The notes under the pieces: model-generated
The model's database searches: none
Told to the model about the DNA's origin: nothing
What the model saw: the letters and a program-made list of their open reading frames with translations, nothing else
Shown: one piece after another, positions 32,796 to 44,327 of the stretch
How positions within the stretch are numbered: the first letter of the stretch is position 1
How the letters are laid out: each line of letters opens with the position of its first letter
NCBI RefSeq assembly: GCF_019059575.1
Contig: NW_024881612.1
Span: 744,001-808,000 of the forward strand
From: Amphibalanus amphitrite
Taxonomy: Eukaryota > Arthropoda > Thecostraca > Balanomorpha > Balanidae
Reading direction: 5' to 3'
DNA length: 64,000 nucleotides
Position numbers and translations under genes: made by a program

Positions 32796-33779
32796 CCCTA
32801 TTCCTGGCGGGCTCCGCCGGGACAAGAAACTGGCGGGGGGGGGGGCCGATTCGGCCCCCCCTGAGATCTCGAGAACGAAGCAAGATAGCGACAAGCGGTA
32901 AACGGCATCGGATACGCATGGACAAGGTCTACAATTTTTACTAAGGTCATTTTCAGGTCAGGTCAAAGATGACGTCACAGGGGTCGAAAAAGTCAAAATG
33001 GCGGCGCTAGATATGGAGAGAGTTTTTCTCGAATAACTTTCGAATTAGTCAAGATAGGAACAAACTAAGGGCATCATCGTGATCCTCTCGTCAATCCGCA
33101 TCGAATGATATATATGTTGACCTCGAAAGGTCAAGGTCAAAGGTTGACCTCAGGTCACGTGACCTCGAGGTCATCATGTATATCATTCGATGCGTCTTGA
33201 CGAGCTGAACACAATGAGACCATCCACGCGTCTGTATCTTGTTCCTGTACGGAGTTATTGGCCAAAAACCTTTGGTGACCTTTGATGACGTCACATGACC
33301 TCACGGCTGCCCTACAGCAAAACAGACCTCAAGGTAGTGAAGGTTGATCGTATATGAAGTCATGTATGGTATATGGGGCCATTCCGACCCGTTTTAGTGG
33401 TAAAAACAGGGAGTTGATTTTTCCCCCATTGACTTATAATGGGGAGGTCGCGAAATTGACCTGACCTTAGGTCACCGATATCAAAATTCCGAGATATACA
33501 AATTGCACATACTGGTACCCTAACTAAAGCCTGAAGAGAAGAAATTGATCGGTCAAAAACTCTAGCTCTGGCGTGATTGCAAACTTTTCTGAGGTAGGGT
33601 CACCAAACCGCCTCTGGTGACCTGACCTGAGGTCAGATCAACTCAAAATTTTCAGACATGTTGCGTAGAAGCCTTATAGGAAAATTCAGAAAATTTGAGC
33701 TTCCTAGCTCAACGCGTTTGGGAGAAATAACCAAAAAACCTCAGGGGGGCTCCTGAGGCCCCCCCCGCCAGGAATAGGG
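32796..33779. mobile_element. TTAA-flanked element, copy 4 (right arm of palindrome)
   Basis: A 984-bp element with TTAA at 32792-32795 and 33780-33783, in the opposite orientation to copy 3 and nearly identical to it. About 90 bp of unrelated spacer separates the two. It is non-coding. Confidence 0.85.
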
Positions 33780-33839
33780 TTAAGATTTTTTTTTCAAAAT
33801 CTTGAGATGTCCCTAATGAAGCAACTTCTTTCTTAATTG

Positions 33840-34850
33840 ACTTCAATTTTTTCGCCAGTCTTTAAGTTTCTCAGTGCTTGTGCGAGGATCATATTAAAGC
33901 ATTTTGACACAGCTTTTACACAGCCGCTCTGTCCAGGCAGAAACCGCTGCAACATCTGTAAGAGTGGTTTCGAAGGACAGTGTACTGTAAAGAATGTTGT
34001 GTACTCGTTACAATGCAAGGCATGTATGGAAAATGGTGACATGACGGAGTATGTGGGGGAAACCAAGAGACCCATACGGTTGAGGTTCAATGAGCATTAC
34101 CGGGATATCGCCAACAGAAAAGAGGACACGCCTATGGGTGACCACTTTACAGAGTGCCATCCTGGCATTGGCCTCACTCCATCCCCCATCGAGGCTAGAA
34201 TTCTGTATAGGGCCAAAGATCACCCAGATCGAAAGATTGCGGAGTCGATCTTTATCAGGAATCGAAAGCCTGTCCTCAATTCGAACGTGACCTCATGGCC
34301 GATCATGTGATGAGCCACATTTGTGACACTCATGAAGATATATATAATGAATATGTATGCGCGTACTCATGAGCTAATATGTGTTTGTGTGTGTGTTTTT
34401 GTTCGCATTGTGATTTTGTGATGTTTCACCATGGGGTGTGACATGAATGTTAAAAGAATATTAGCGTTGGCTATTTGACCTTAGGCTATCGTGATATTGA
34501 TATCAGTAGAGATAGGCAGGTTGATTGCGAATGTTTTTTTTTTTAATAAGCTTTTAACAATGCATGTAAGCAATAGCCTCAAATTATTGGTCGAGGTATT
34601 ATAAAGTGATATATTTTTGTTGGTTGGATGTGTAACACTTTATTTAATTTTTAGGTCAAACATGGTGTTAGATCTTGAAAACGGTTGAACCTGATTGTAC
34701 TATTTGCTCGAGAATTTGCGCGCAAAAATATTTGGCGGGAAATATTTTGCAATGAGTTATGCAGTCAAAGATTGGATTTTTATCGTGACATTTTTAGCTT
34801 TGTATTCTGATGAAGAGCTGTGCTCGAAATTATTAATAAACAAGTGTTTT
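33840..34850 (+). mobile_element. Penelope-like element fragment, plus strand
   Basis: The 3' part of a Penelope-like retroelement. A GIY-YIG endonuclease frame ends at 34310, followed by an AT-rich tail with CTGATGAAGAGCTGTGCTCG at about 34808 and AATAAA at about 34838, comparable to the CTGACGAAGG motif of the fragment at 16 kb. TTTCGCCAGTCTT with downstream similarity occurs at both 33849 and 34909, a possible remnant of the direct (pseudo-LTR) repeats of this class. The reverse transcriptase is absent. Confidence 0.6.
33900..34310 (+). pseudogene. GIY-YIG endonuclease domain of a Penelope-like element (truncated)
   Basis: About 135 residues. First a Cys pair CNICKSGFEGQC, then the GIY-YIG-type core VVYSLQCKAC..EYVGET, the conserved R and H in RPIRLRFNEHYRD, a TPMGDHFTECH segment, the catalytic-type Glu in IAESIFI, and the final PVLNSN. 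A Cys-rich knuckle ahead of a GIY-YIG domain is the C-terminal layout of Penelope-like proteins. The long open frame begins at a non-ATG position after stops, so this is a 5'-truncated copy, not an independent gene. The domain itself carries no stop codon, which suggests a fairly recent insertion. Confidence 0.75.
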
Positions 34851-36219
34851 GATCTAACTTTTTCAAACTACGAGGGTAAGGTCATTAATCATTAATCAAA
34901 ATGCTTTCGCCAGTCTTATTTGTTTCTTGAGCACTTGTGACGTTCCTCAATGAAGAGATCATTAGGTACATACTTTATAACATTGAAGCAAAATTACTGC
35001 AACAAAAATCAGTGCACTGAAAGTGGAGGCCAAATCAACTAGCAAGTGTTCATACCACTGCCTCAATAAATCAGAAATGATCACGAAGATCTAAGCTGAG
35101 ACCATTACTCTCTACTCAATAAGCCAGAGTCAATAGACAATTAATAATGGCCAGTATGCTGGCTGACACATAAGTAAATCATTTTAGCGCCCAGTCTTTC
35201 CTCTAGTGTTGCACATGAGGCGATTTGTAGATTTAAGGATCGAGATAAAAACAGCTATAGTTTCAGTTAAAAGCACTTCCTTTCGCTGCTCTCTTCCACA
35301 AAAGAAGTAATCGTTTGCATAGTCTATCTCCCGATTTTATTTATTGGAGCCATTAGGCAGTGAATTGATTGTACTGTATTGTATTGTATTGGCAGTACAC
35401 GTTTTCCACTTGCTCGTATGATGTGGTGATTGCCCAGCAATACAACTCCAGCGTGGCAATCTCTTAAACCAACAATATTTTTTAGGATGCGAATTCATGA
35501 CACTGACATTAAATTGATAACATTAAATCAGCAGCGGTGTGAGAGGTGTGCGTCCGATGCAAGAAGGTGATCAACTGAAACGCAGTATTTAAATTGAGTA
35601 ACGAGTTACTCAGAGAAGAAGACTGTTATGTTGTCGGCCACACAATTACCGTCGTTCTCATTATTTGTTCGTTGGAGCTTTATTGGGCGTGCCGACAGCT
35701 ATACCTACATAAGACCATGTTCCTTGCAGCCATGCATAGGCGTAGGAACGTTTTCGAAAGTGGGGGGGCCAGGGTCCCAGAGGTCCAAAACCTAACCTAC
35801 CCCCAAAGTCCGATTTCTCCTCGGATTTCGGCCACTTTGTTTTCGCAAACATGCTCAGAGGTTTAAAAAAAATCGAGACAAAAAAAAGAAAAAAATTGGT
35901 TGAAATTTCAGGGAGTCTCCCGTCCATAAACTCAAACTGATGGACGCGTTCCCCTGTCCTCCGCAGCCGTTGGCACCCATGCAAATTCCAGAGGCATCCA
36001 GCAACTTTTTCATTACGAGCAAGCGTGAAACGTGCAAAGCGAGTCTTTTCAATATACCTATAAAAATCAGCATGAACGGCCCAGCTAGGCTCAGCCAGGC
36101 CTATAACGTTTTTAAGAGGTTTTATATCAGCGACCACTGCAACTGGGCTGATTGACTATCACTTATCAGAGGCCGGTGTGGGACTTTTAGACGGTCTGGG
36201 CCTTCAGAGGCCAGTTTAA

Positions 36220-37604
36220 CCCTCCACGGCCCGGTCCTATAGGTTTTCTACATACGCGCTGGCCGAGGGGGCGGGGGGCGGGTACGACCCCCTCGCCGTT
36301 TCGCCCCAGGTGGAGCTAGCGCGTCGCGGTAAAACGAGCGTGTGCGCCGTTACGAGACGCAGAGATCGATACCCGATTTTATGGTCCTAGGTCAACCGGT
36401 GACCTCTGACACCGTTCCGTGCTTCTATCCTCAGGATACTGAAATCCTTCTCCTCCACACCGCAACCCCCTCCGGGCTGGACAGGCAACTTTATCTCATG
36501 CGGGCTGCTCCCTTGGAGCGGCACCGCTGCTCCCGAGGGAGCGCACCCTGTAGCCGGGTGCAGTGAGTGCCTTGGGGCTGGGTGGCCTGTCCTCTGGACG
36601 GGCTCAGCCCCGGCGACTCACTAGGGTGCCTGCCCAGACCAATGTCTCCCCCTATATCCTATCATCCTTCCGGCTCTGAAATGGTCTCATTGGACCGAAA
36701 GGGCCTAACCCAACAAAACAAACAAAAACCGGTGACCTCTGAGGTCAGGTCAAGTGCCTCAAGGCACGGTTCCGTTTTTGGTGAATAACTTCGCAAAAAA
36801 TGGCCGCAGAGCCGCAATTTTGCCAGCATCGTGTTCGCCTCTCTCAGGCGCGTCGAATGATATACTTTTTGTTTGGGTGAGGTAAACTTAGGGTGTTGAC
36901 CTCGGGTCACGGTCAGGTCGGCGTCCCCAGGTCACGAAATTGGTCGAAGGAGGTCATGTCGCATATCATTCGATTCGGCAGGTCTTCTTGAGTCCATAGG
37001 TGGCTTTCCCGACTCGCTAGCTCAATTTGATCGGTACCTAGTTATTGACGAAAAACTAATAAGACCCTTATAGCTTCATAAATGACGTCGCGCAAGGTCA
37101 ACATTGCAAAAGTGACGCATCGAACCTTGCAAGGAGTGCATGAAATCACGATTCGGTGTGCTTGAGATAGTTGGAGATCGATCGTTCCCGGCGCCAGGAA
37201 AAGTTTTCAGTTTATCCCCATTGACTTATACCTAATGGTGAGGTCACGAAAATGACCTGACCTCATATGAACTTTAGGAAAAATCCGAGATATAGTTACA
37301 TTATACAAGTTGAGAGACTCCTATTGGATACTAGGTCCTCCAAGGTTCATTTCCCTGTGAAATCTCCTCTGGCAGTGAGGGCGTTGCGAAGTTGCGACAT
37401 CTGAAGACCGTGCAGAGGTTCACTTATGGACCACATGGGTCAGTGACCTGATCTGACCCGAAAATGCGGTTGGTGTCAAAAGATCCCGTTTGATTCAAAG
37501 GTCAGGTATGCCGAGCTTCAGCTCTCTATCGCCGGCGTGTTCGGAGCTATCGCGAAAAAAACTATGGAGGGGCGGCACCCGCCCCCCCCCCCGGCCGGCG
37601 AGGG
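36220..37604. mobile_element. TTAA-flanked element, copy 5, carrying a SINE
   Basis: Flanked by TTAA (36216-36219, 37605-37608) with CCCTC..GAGGG ends. It is an inverted relative of the copy at 44328-45358 and is lengthened by an inserted SINE-like unit. Removing the element restores a continuous minisatellite (..AGAGGCCAGT|TTAA|GGCCCTCAGAG..). Confidence 0.75.
36410..36726 (+). mobile_element. SINE-like retroposon with 16-bp target duplication
   Basis: A 317-bp insertion absent from the related element at 45 kb. It is flanked by AACCGGTGACCTCTGA on both sides (36394-36409, 36727-36742) and ends in an A-rich tail (CAACAAAACAAACAAAA). These are features of LINE-mobilised SINEs. The head is GC-rich (CTCCCTTGGAGCGGCACCGC) and no clear tRNA promoter boxes were identified. 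Confidence 0.65.
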
Positions 37605-37609
37605 TTAAG

Positions 37610-38240
37610 GCCCTCAGAGACCAGTACAGGGCCTGCAAAGGGCAAGATGAGACCTTAAGATGCCGACTTGGGCCATCAGAGGCTAATGTGGGTCCTTACA
37701 GGTCAGCATGGGCCCTTAGAGGTCAGTGTGGGGCCCTAAAAGACCGGCATGGGCCAGCGTTGGACCCCTAGGCCAAGGTGGACCCTCAGAGGCCGATGCG
37801 GACCCTTAGAGGCCGGCATCGGGTCTTCAGAATTCAGTGCGGGACCCTCAAAGGCACCTAAAGGCTAGTCTTGGGACCCCAGAGACAGAAATGAGGCCAC
37901 CAGAGGCCGGTGTGAGGCCCTCAGACGCCGGCTGGGCCCTTGAGGCCGGCTTAGGGGCCCTCAAATGAGGTCAACGTGGGTTCTCAGCGGTCAATGTGGG
38001 CGCTTGACCGCCACTGAAGGGCCCTCCGAGATCAGTGTAGGACCCTCAAAGACTGGTTTGGGAGCTGTTAATAGCTAGCGTGGGATTCTCGAGCCTCTTG
38101 ACAATCGAATAAGGGCCAGAGCCCCATACGCCCATGGGGGCCCATTGGTTGTTTGGGGGGGCCAAATGATATGATGGCCCCCTGATTAGCCTTTGGAGGG
38201 GGAAGGGCATGGCCCTGATCCCCCTCTGCGACCGCCACTG
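37610..38240. repeat. GGCCCTCAGAGGCC-type degenerate minisatellite
   Basis: Loose tandem units of 20-30 bp with GGGxCCTxAGAGGxC. They are akin to the array at 1-1000. A hAT-like right end (..GCGACCGCCACTG) closes the stretch near 38239. Confidence 0.6.
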
Positions 38241-38759
38241 CACTGAAAGAGGAAGGGGGAGGGGCAGAAACAGACATTGCTGGCCCCCAGCCTGTTTGAA
38301 CCGAGGCTGAGGCACGGTCACCCTGGCCCCCAGCTAGTACGCCTTTGACGAACTATGCCGACCCCAAGCAGATAAGGTCAAGCGTTGGTCGTTTGTATAC
38401 GCATTCTCCTGCACCGTGCTAGTATTGTCTTAGTATTGCCTATACCTTTTTAGTGCTCGCTGTCCCGCGCCTCGTATTCAACAAAATGCTGTCACCAGGA
38501 CTCACAGTCTTGTCTCTGATATGGTTTCCTTCATTGAGTGAAGGAAATTGCGGTCAATAACGCTGTAGAAACAAAAAGGAATCCTCATTAAAGGGCAAGC
38601 TGAATAGTTGTCAAGTTACCGGGTGGTAGGTTAGGTACAGACAGACACTTAAGTCAGCAAAAAGTGGGGGGGCCAGTTAACATTGCTGGCCCCCCCACCT
38701 CCGAAAGTGGGGGGCCATGGCCCCCCCGGCCCCCCCTGTTCCTACGCCTATGCAGCCAT

Positions 38760-41700
38760 GTCATCGTTCTCAAATCTGCGCGTGACTGATGCATACCAAT
38801 CAAATCAAACACAAGTCATATATGATTAGGTAAAACCAAGCCTTTATAATTCAGCACCATGCTATCAAACATTTCATGGACATAATAATTACCACTTGCG
38901 AGTACTTGCATTAGAAAATCTTACAATACTGGCATAACATAAATCCACCCATCCCTCAAAGCTGAAGTTACCAATAATTTGCCATCCAATCTACCAGATG
39001 CCATAAATCCTTTCCAATTATTTACTCAAAGAAATGATTGAGAGTGGTCCATTGTGGACCGATGAAGGCTCTGCGAAAGCCGCATCAGCGGTGTGTGCCG
39101 ACTGGGCACCGATGTCCGGCCAGCGCCCCCGGCGCGCACTCATTACTCAACGTGGCATGAATCAAAACTGGCGGCGAATTAAGTGCGCCATCGATCACGG
39201 CGCAGCAGCGGCGCTGACGAATGTGGCGCGAAATAATGGCGCGACCGGCCGCCGGTGTGCTGCGGAGGACGGTCCCGACAGACTGCACAACACACAACGA
39301 CTGTAGTGACGGGAAGGGACATGTGTGCAACAGTTGATCCACTAGGCACACCTAAGAGATAAAAGCATGTAATGACTGAACTCAAACAATAAAATAGCAG
39401 GTCTCAAGCATAGTCTGAGAGGACCTTGAGCTAGAGGAAACCTTCTATAGCTATAGTTGAACACCATTCAGCACAAAATTCGTCATTGTGTCCGAACATG
39501 ACAATTTTTACACGAAATGCAAATTATTTTCGTTTGCTTATATGATATACATTATCATTCATAAAACATCAGATTGCATACTCTGCACTGGTTCGATAGC
39601 CACTCAGTGCCTGAGCGGTGCGCGTTTACCATGTGTTAAATACAGTGCCATTTGTAGCGCCAGTGCCCGAGCTCGTAGATCACGTGCATTTAATACCGTC
39701 ATGAGTCAAAATCGGCCGGTAATGGCCGATTATCTCGGTCATCTACAGCGCTGCAGTCGTTCGATATCGATTATAACTCACAACTGCCATCACGCTATCA
39801 CCCGGTGGGGTCGGGTTACCAGTTCGCCGAGCCCGGTACAGTCCAGCCGGCCGGCCGGCGGGGTCCGGTACAGTCCAGCCGGCCGGCCGCTGGGGTCCGG
39901 TGGAGTCCAGCCGGGGGTCCGGTGGAGTGCGGTGGGGTCCGGTAGAGGAAGGTGGGGTTCGATGGGACCGGTGAGGTCCCGATAGCAGTACGTTGGGATC
40001 CGGTCAGCAGTTACTTTTGTGCAGTTTTTGTCATGTTATATATGAAAGAATCACGGGGTGACGGGAGCCTCCTATACCGAGCGCCGGAGTGACTCGAACC
40101 GGGCTCTCGTCACAGACAGGGAGATGTTCTAATCAACTACGAGACGGACATAATATATTGCGTTATTTGCCAAGTCTTTGATGCGAGAGCTGTTGTTTTT
40201 GCGACATGTAGGTGTCGTTCTTTCATTTTTGCTGTCTAGAAAGCGAAGTACCTATTTTATATGGACATAAATGTTGACATAACCATTTATGAAAAGCAAA
40301 CACGGGTCAATTGCTTGAGTGCGGCCATCTCTCAGCCATGCCATGTCCTGCAATTTGCTCCATCGGTGCCGAAACGACCGCGGACATGCTTTAAATTGCC
40401 TATGCGTTAGCGCCCGGCTGCAACCCCCTCATTAGCGCTAAGAGATGTCGGACCCACTGGCGTTGACGAAACCGTTACAGCGGTGAACAGCGAGCACCGG
40501 CCGATCAGAGCCGATATATGTTACGCCCGAGAGCGACAGACAGTCGACCGGCCCAAAGGAAACGACTTCAGCAGACCGGTGCTGCATGAGTTACTCTTCA
40601 GATCGGTGTTAGATACGCCCGATATTAATGATGATTTGACGCAAGATATATCTAATGTGACTGCCGTCTATCTCATTAGGCGAAATTACTGCCTTCTTCA
40701 AGCAATATTCCAGACGAAATAAAACACTTCGGCACCCTCCCCCGACAGGCGCCAGTGATTGCTTTCAGATCGTAATTTGCAATTAGAGACGCAATCTTGA
40801 CCTGAATCGAAGGTAACATATAAGCGCTACACACACGCATTACTCTAAAGCACCTTTTAATACATGACCTGTCAAACTCACTATGCGGCATCTGAATCAT
40901 AAATGGACGCACTGCTTTGTTCATTTCACCACCTACATACATGCAACGATTAGTGCGTGATATTTGCGAGTTCGCCAGAATGAAACTTGAAAAAGAAAAG
41001 GATCAGCGCTACGACTAGACGATGTGCTTTTCAATCGATCCTTGGACAATAAGCTTATCGCACAATCATTTGTATCCGACATGTATATGTCTACGCCGAT
41101 GCCTAGCCCCGAATGCTGTTGAGTTTCGATGTGAGAACACTGATCTATGAGAGAAAGAGCATGACTTGGTTTGGCGTAGGGAGCATCTGAACATTTTGTT
41201 TGAAACATAATTTTCACAAAAAGCTTTGCATGATTATTACTAAAACCTTAAAAAGTAAGAAGCAACCATGAATGTGTCGTTTATTAATGTTGTTACCCGT
41301 AGTGTTGTTTCAATGCAATGTTATTTTATTCCATATAAGTAAGCGACCCTTAATCTTGTACGAGATCTTCACAGCTGGTGTCCATTTTTGTGTGCTGGGA
41401 TTTCACTGTTCGGTGGCCGGGCTGTGGAAGGGTCCGCCGTTTTTACACCGCCGTTGAGTAGCTGGAGCGTTTTTACGGCGAACCTAAGCCGCGCGATCCA
41501 GCGCTGTCGCTCCGTCGTCAGTAGCGCTGGGCGGCGCGGGGTCGGAGGCAATTCGTAACGCCCGTCTAGTGCGTACGGGGATCACCAGAAGAGAATACAG
41601 GTCAACAGGGGATGTACAGGAGCCGGGGGCCAACAGAAGACGTAAAGGAGTCGAGGGTCAACGGAAGGCGTTAAGAACCGCGGACTATACAGGAGTTCAT

Positions 41701-44320
41701 GAGAAGTGCTTCATTTCTGTACATAAGCGACCACGCCGGTACTGGCCGAGGTCCTCTTTTGGTCGGCAATGCAGTCTCCACCCGGGCGCGGCACGCGGCG
41801 CCTACAATGCTGGAGACGTCAGCGCGGCACATAAAGGCACCACCAGTGCCAGAAGCTGCGGTGGGGCAGTGGCAGCCACCAACTCCGGCGGTAAAGTTCC
41901 ATGGAATGTAACCAACTGCCGTGTGGCCTAATAAGGCAGCTCCTTTAGAAGCAGTGCTGGGGATTTCTGACATCAATTCATTGTCTACATTTTTATAGCC
42001 TTACGAAGACCTTAAACCAAGCAGAAGTGATGGCAAGGTTAATTAGAAAGGTAAGATATTGCGTTTTTCACACGTTCGTACTCGGCGACACGTAGATGTT
42101 GCCAGTTACTCACGCCCATGAACTACAGCAGTGTCGGGGTTAAATCAGACGAATGGACCTGTGGACTGGGTCGGCACGGGCTGCCAGGCATCCCATGGAG
42201 CGTTCCCAGCGAACCGGCGGGGCATTTCACCATGGCCACCGGCTGAGCGGTTTGATCTGATTTGATCTGGGCTGTGCGCTACGTGCTTGGATCCTCTTGG
42301 ACCACTAACAACCGTGAAGTTTTCTTAAAACAGATAATGTTATTAGCATGTCATGTGTTGCAGTGAAAAAAAAAACTTTGGTAATGGTCTCCCGTGATCG
42401 TTACCACTGAACAGCGAATATGAAAATTAATTACGAGTCACGCGGCTGATACGCTACCTTGCCAAAGCCTTTTCCTTCATTTAAAACGACGATTCGGTAC
42501 AGGGTTATGTTAGTAGGCTCGGCTGGGCGGGTCTGAGGGGAGGGGAGCGATTCTAACCGACAGCCGGCGCACCGCGAGAGAGCCGGCAGACGCTCACCAG
42601 CCGATTCATCGCACCATTGCGCACCAGAAAGTAGAGGGCGGAGCTCTAACAGAGTGCTTATGCCCGCCATAAATAACCGATACTTCAATCTGGAGCCATT
42701 GAGTCGAAGACAGCCGATCGGCACCGCCATAAACACCGCTCCCCAGCTGAGCAGTTGACTCAATCATTCCAATGAGCCAACTAATTGGTGCTCCCCCGCG
42801 ATTTATCGGCCAACAGCCGTCCGATCATCCACAGACATATATTCTAATCCAGTTTGGCTGCCTCCTAAATTGTCGGCCGCCTGAGGATCGCTGCCCATCA
42901 GAGAGTGGGGGCCACTCATCATCACTAACTAGATGGCCGCCGTTCGTCCTATTTTCGGTGCACATTGCACACATATAATGGGATTTCCAGCAATTAGCGG
43001 GTGCCAGGACGGCGCCGGTCACCTCTGGGCTCAGTGGAGGCAGCTGGAGCGGGCCGCGGCCGATCCTATCGTTCTTGACTGACGGGCGCCGCTGACCTGC
43101 CAGAGCGGCGCGCGCGAGCGACTACCGTTCTCCGGTACACTCGGCTCCTATTACCGAACGTGACCGGCCAACGCCGATATGGTAATGCGATGGTCCCGAT
43201 AATGGATGGGAGGGGCGCCGAGTAGCGCTAACTGGCACTTTAAGAAAACATCACACCAATACGGCGTCAAATTACGACAAACAGCTGTCGAACACAGACC
43301 AATCCGGACTCATAATTATATAACATATATTCAATATTTATGGTCTATTCAACTGAGCCATACCTATGCCATCATATGGCAGCAGTTGTATTCATTACAA
43401 AACCAAATTCTGCTTCTTTAATGATGTTTTACATTCCACTTCTTTTCTTCAAATCAACATCTTGTTTCTTGCGCTTATCTTTATTACAATAAACTGGCTG
43501 GTATGTAAAGAAACAAGCCATGGAAAATGTGATAATTCGGCTATGTTTAGAACATTTTGATAGTCCTGCAAGTTCGGCCACTGGTCCCTTGTTCTTGATC
43601 GACAGCCCCCGGTAACTGCAGTCATCCCCACTGCGCAGTCTCGGAGCAGTGTCAGTGGTGGCGCCTCGTGAAACCGCTGTGTCGGGGCGGACGGGATCGG
43701 TGCCAGTGCCCGGTGAGATTTGGACGATCCTGGATACTCGCCAGTCGCCAGTTTCGACCGAAAACCGTGCATAACACCATATCCCTGCGGCGTGCCCTTA
43801 ATCATACCGCGCCTGTCGACTCGTGAACCGCTAGAAAGAATCCCGGCAATGGTCACCCGCCAGGCAAGGCTCAAATTGGGCCAATTATCGCATATGAGGG
43901 AGAAGCCTGCCTCATATTTACACTCATGAGATGAGTGGTTAATTTATTCAATACATGACCACCCATCAGGATCGGGCGTCTTCTGCAAGCCAGCGGCTAA
44001 TTCACCCCGGAGCAATGCGCTGGTAATACTAGGTTGTTAGACTTTCCTTCGTCGATCTCACGCATAGCGTAGCCCCTGGCCACTGTGAAGTCCCTAGAGA
44101 AGCGGCGACTCCAGCGTTCCATGATTCTGCGTGAGCTGCGTGTGTGGAAACTGCAGAACACCGCGGAGGAACATTACGCTCATGGAGCGGCCAAATGTAA
44201 TGCACGCCGTCGTAAATTAGGCCAGGAACGTGTGTTATGCGGCCTGTGGTAATGGAAATTAGGAGTTATAAACCGAGATAGCCTCACACCATGCGGTGCC
44301 CATGATCGTCGGCTCGTTTG
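38760..44320. other. Transposon-poor region upstream of trh, no gene recognised
   Basis: No coding exon was recognised on either strand. Apart from a short G/C-rich tandem array at about 39830-39985 the sequence is unique. Several AT-rich stretches with homeodomain-like TAATTA cores and palindromic motifs suggest regulatory DNA, but nothing definite can be assigned. Confidence 0.35.
39835..39985. repeat. Tandem GTCCGGTACAGTCCAGCCGG repeats
   Basis: Two near-perfect ~38-bp units are followed by shorter derived GGGGTCCGGTGGAGT units. The frame read through them is an artefact. Confidence 0.7.
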
Positions 44321-44327
44321 CCTTTAA

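Larger units (their letters stand above)
35735..38752. mobile_element. Composite 3-kb hAT-like element
   Basis: The ends are inverted CATAGGCGTAGGAAC repeats with a perfect 8-bp duplication CAGCCATG (35727-35734, 38753-38760). The termini resemble those at 9882-11506 (CATAGGTGTAG). It contains a GGCC-rich minisatellite (37610-38080), the TTAA element at 36220-37604, and G/C-run hairpins near the right end. No transposase was found. Confidence 0.8.

Noticed and set aside
40081-40155. tRNA-like sequence on the minus strand with GGTTCGAGTC
   Set aside because: The B-box-like string is present, but the T-stem, anticodon stem and acceptor stem do not pair. At most it is a decayed tRNA-derived repeat.
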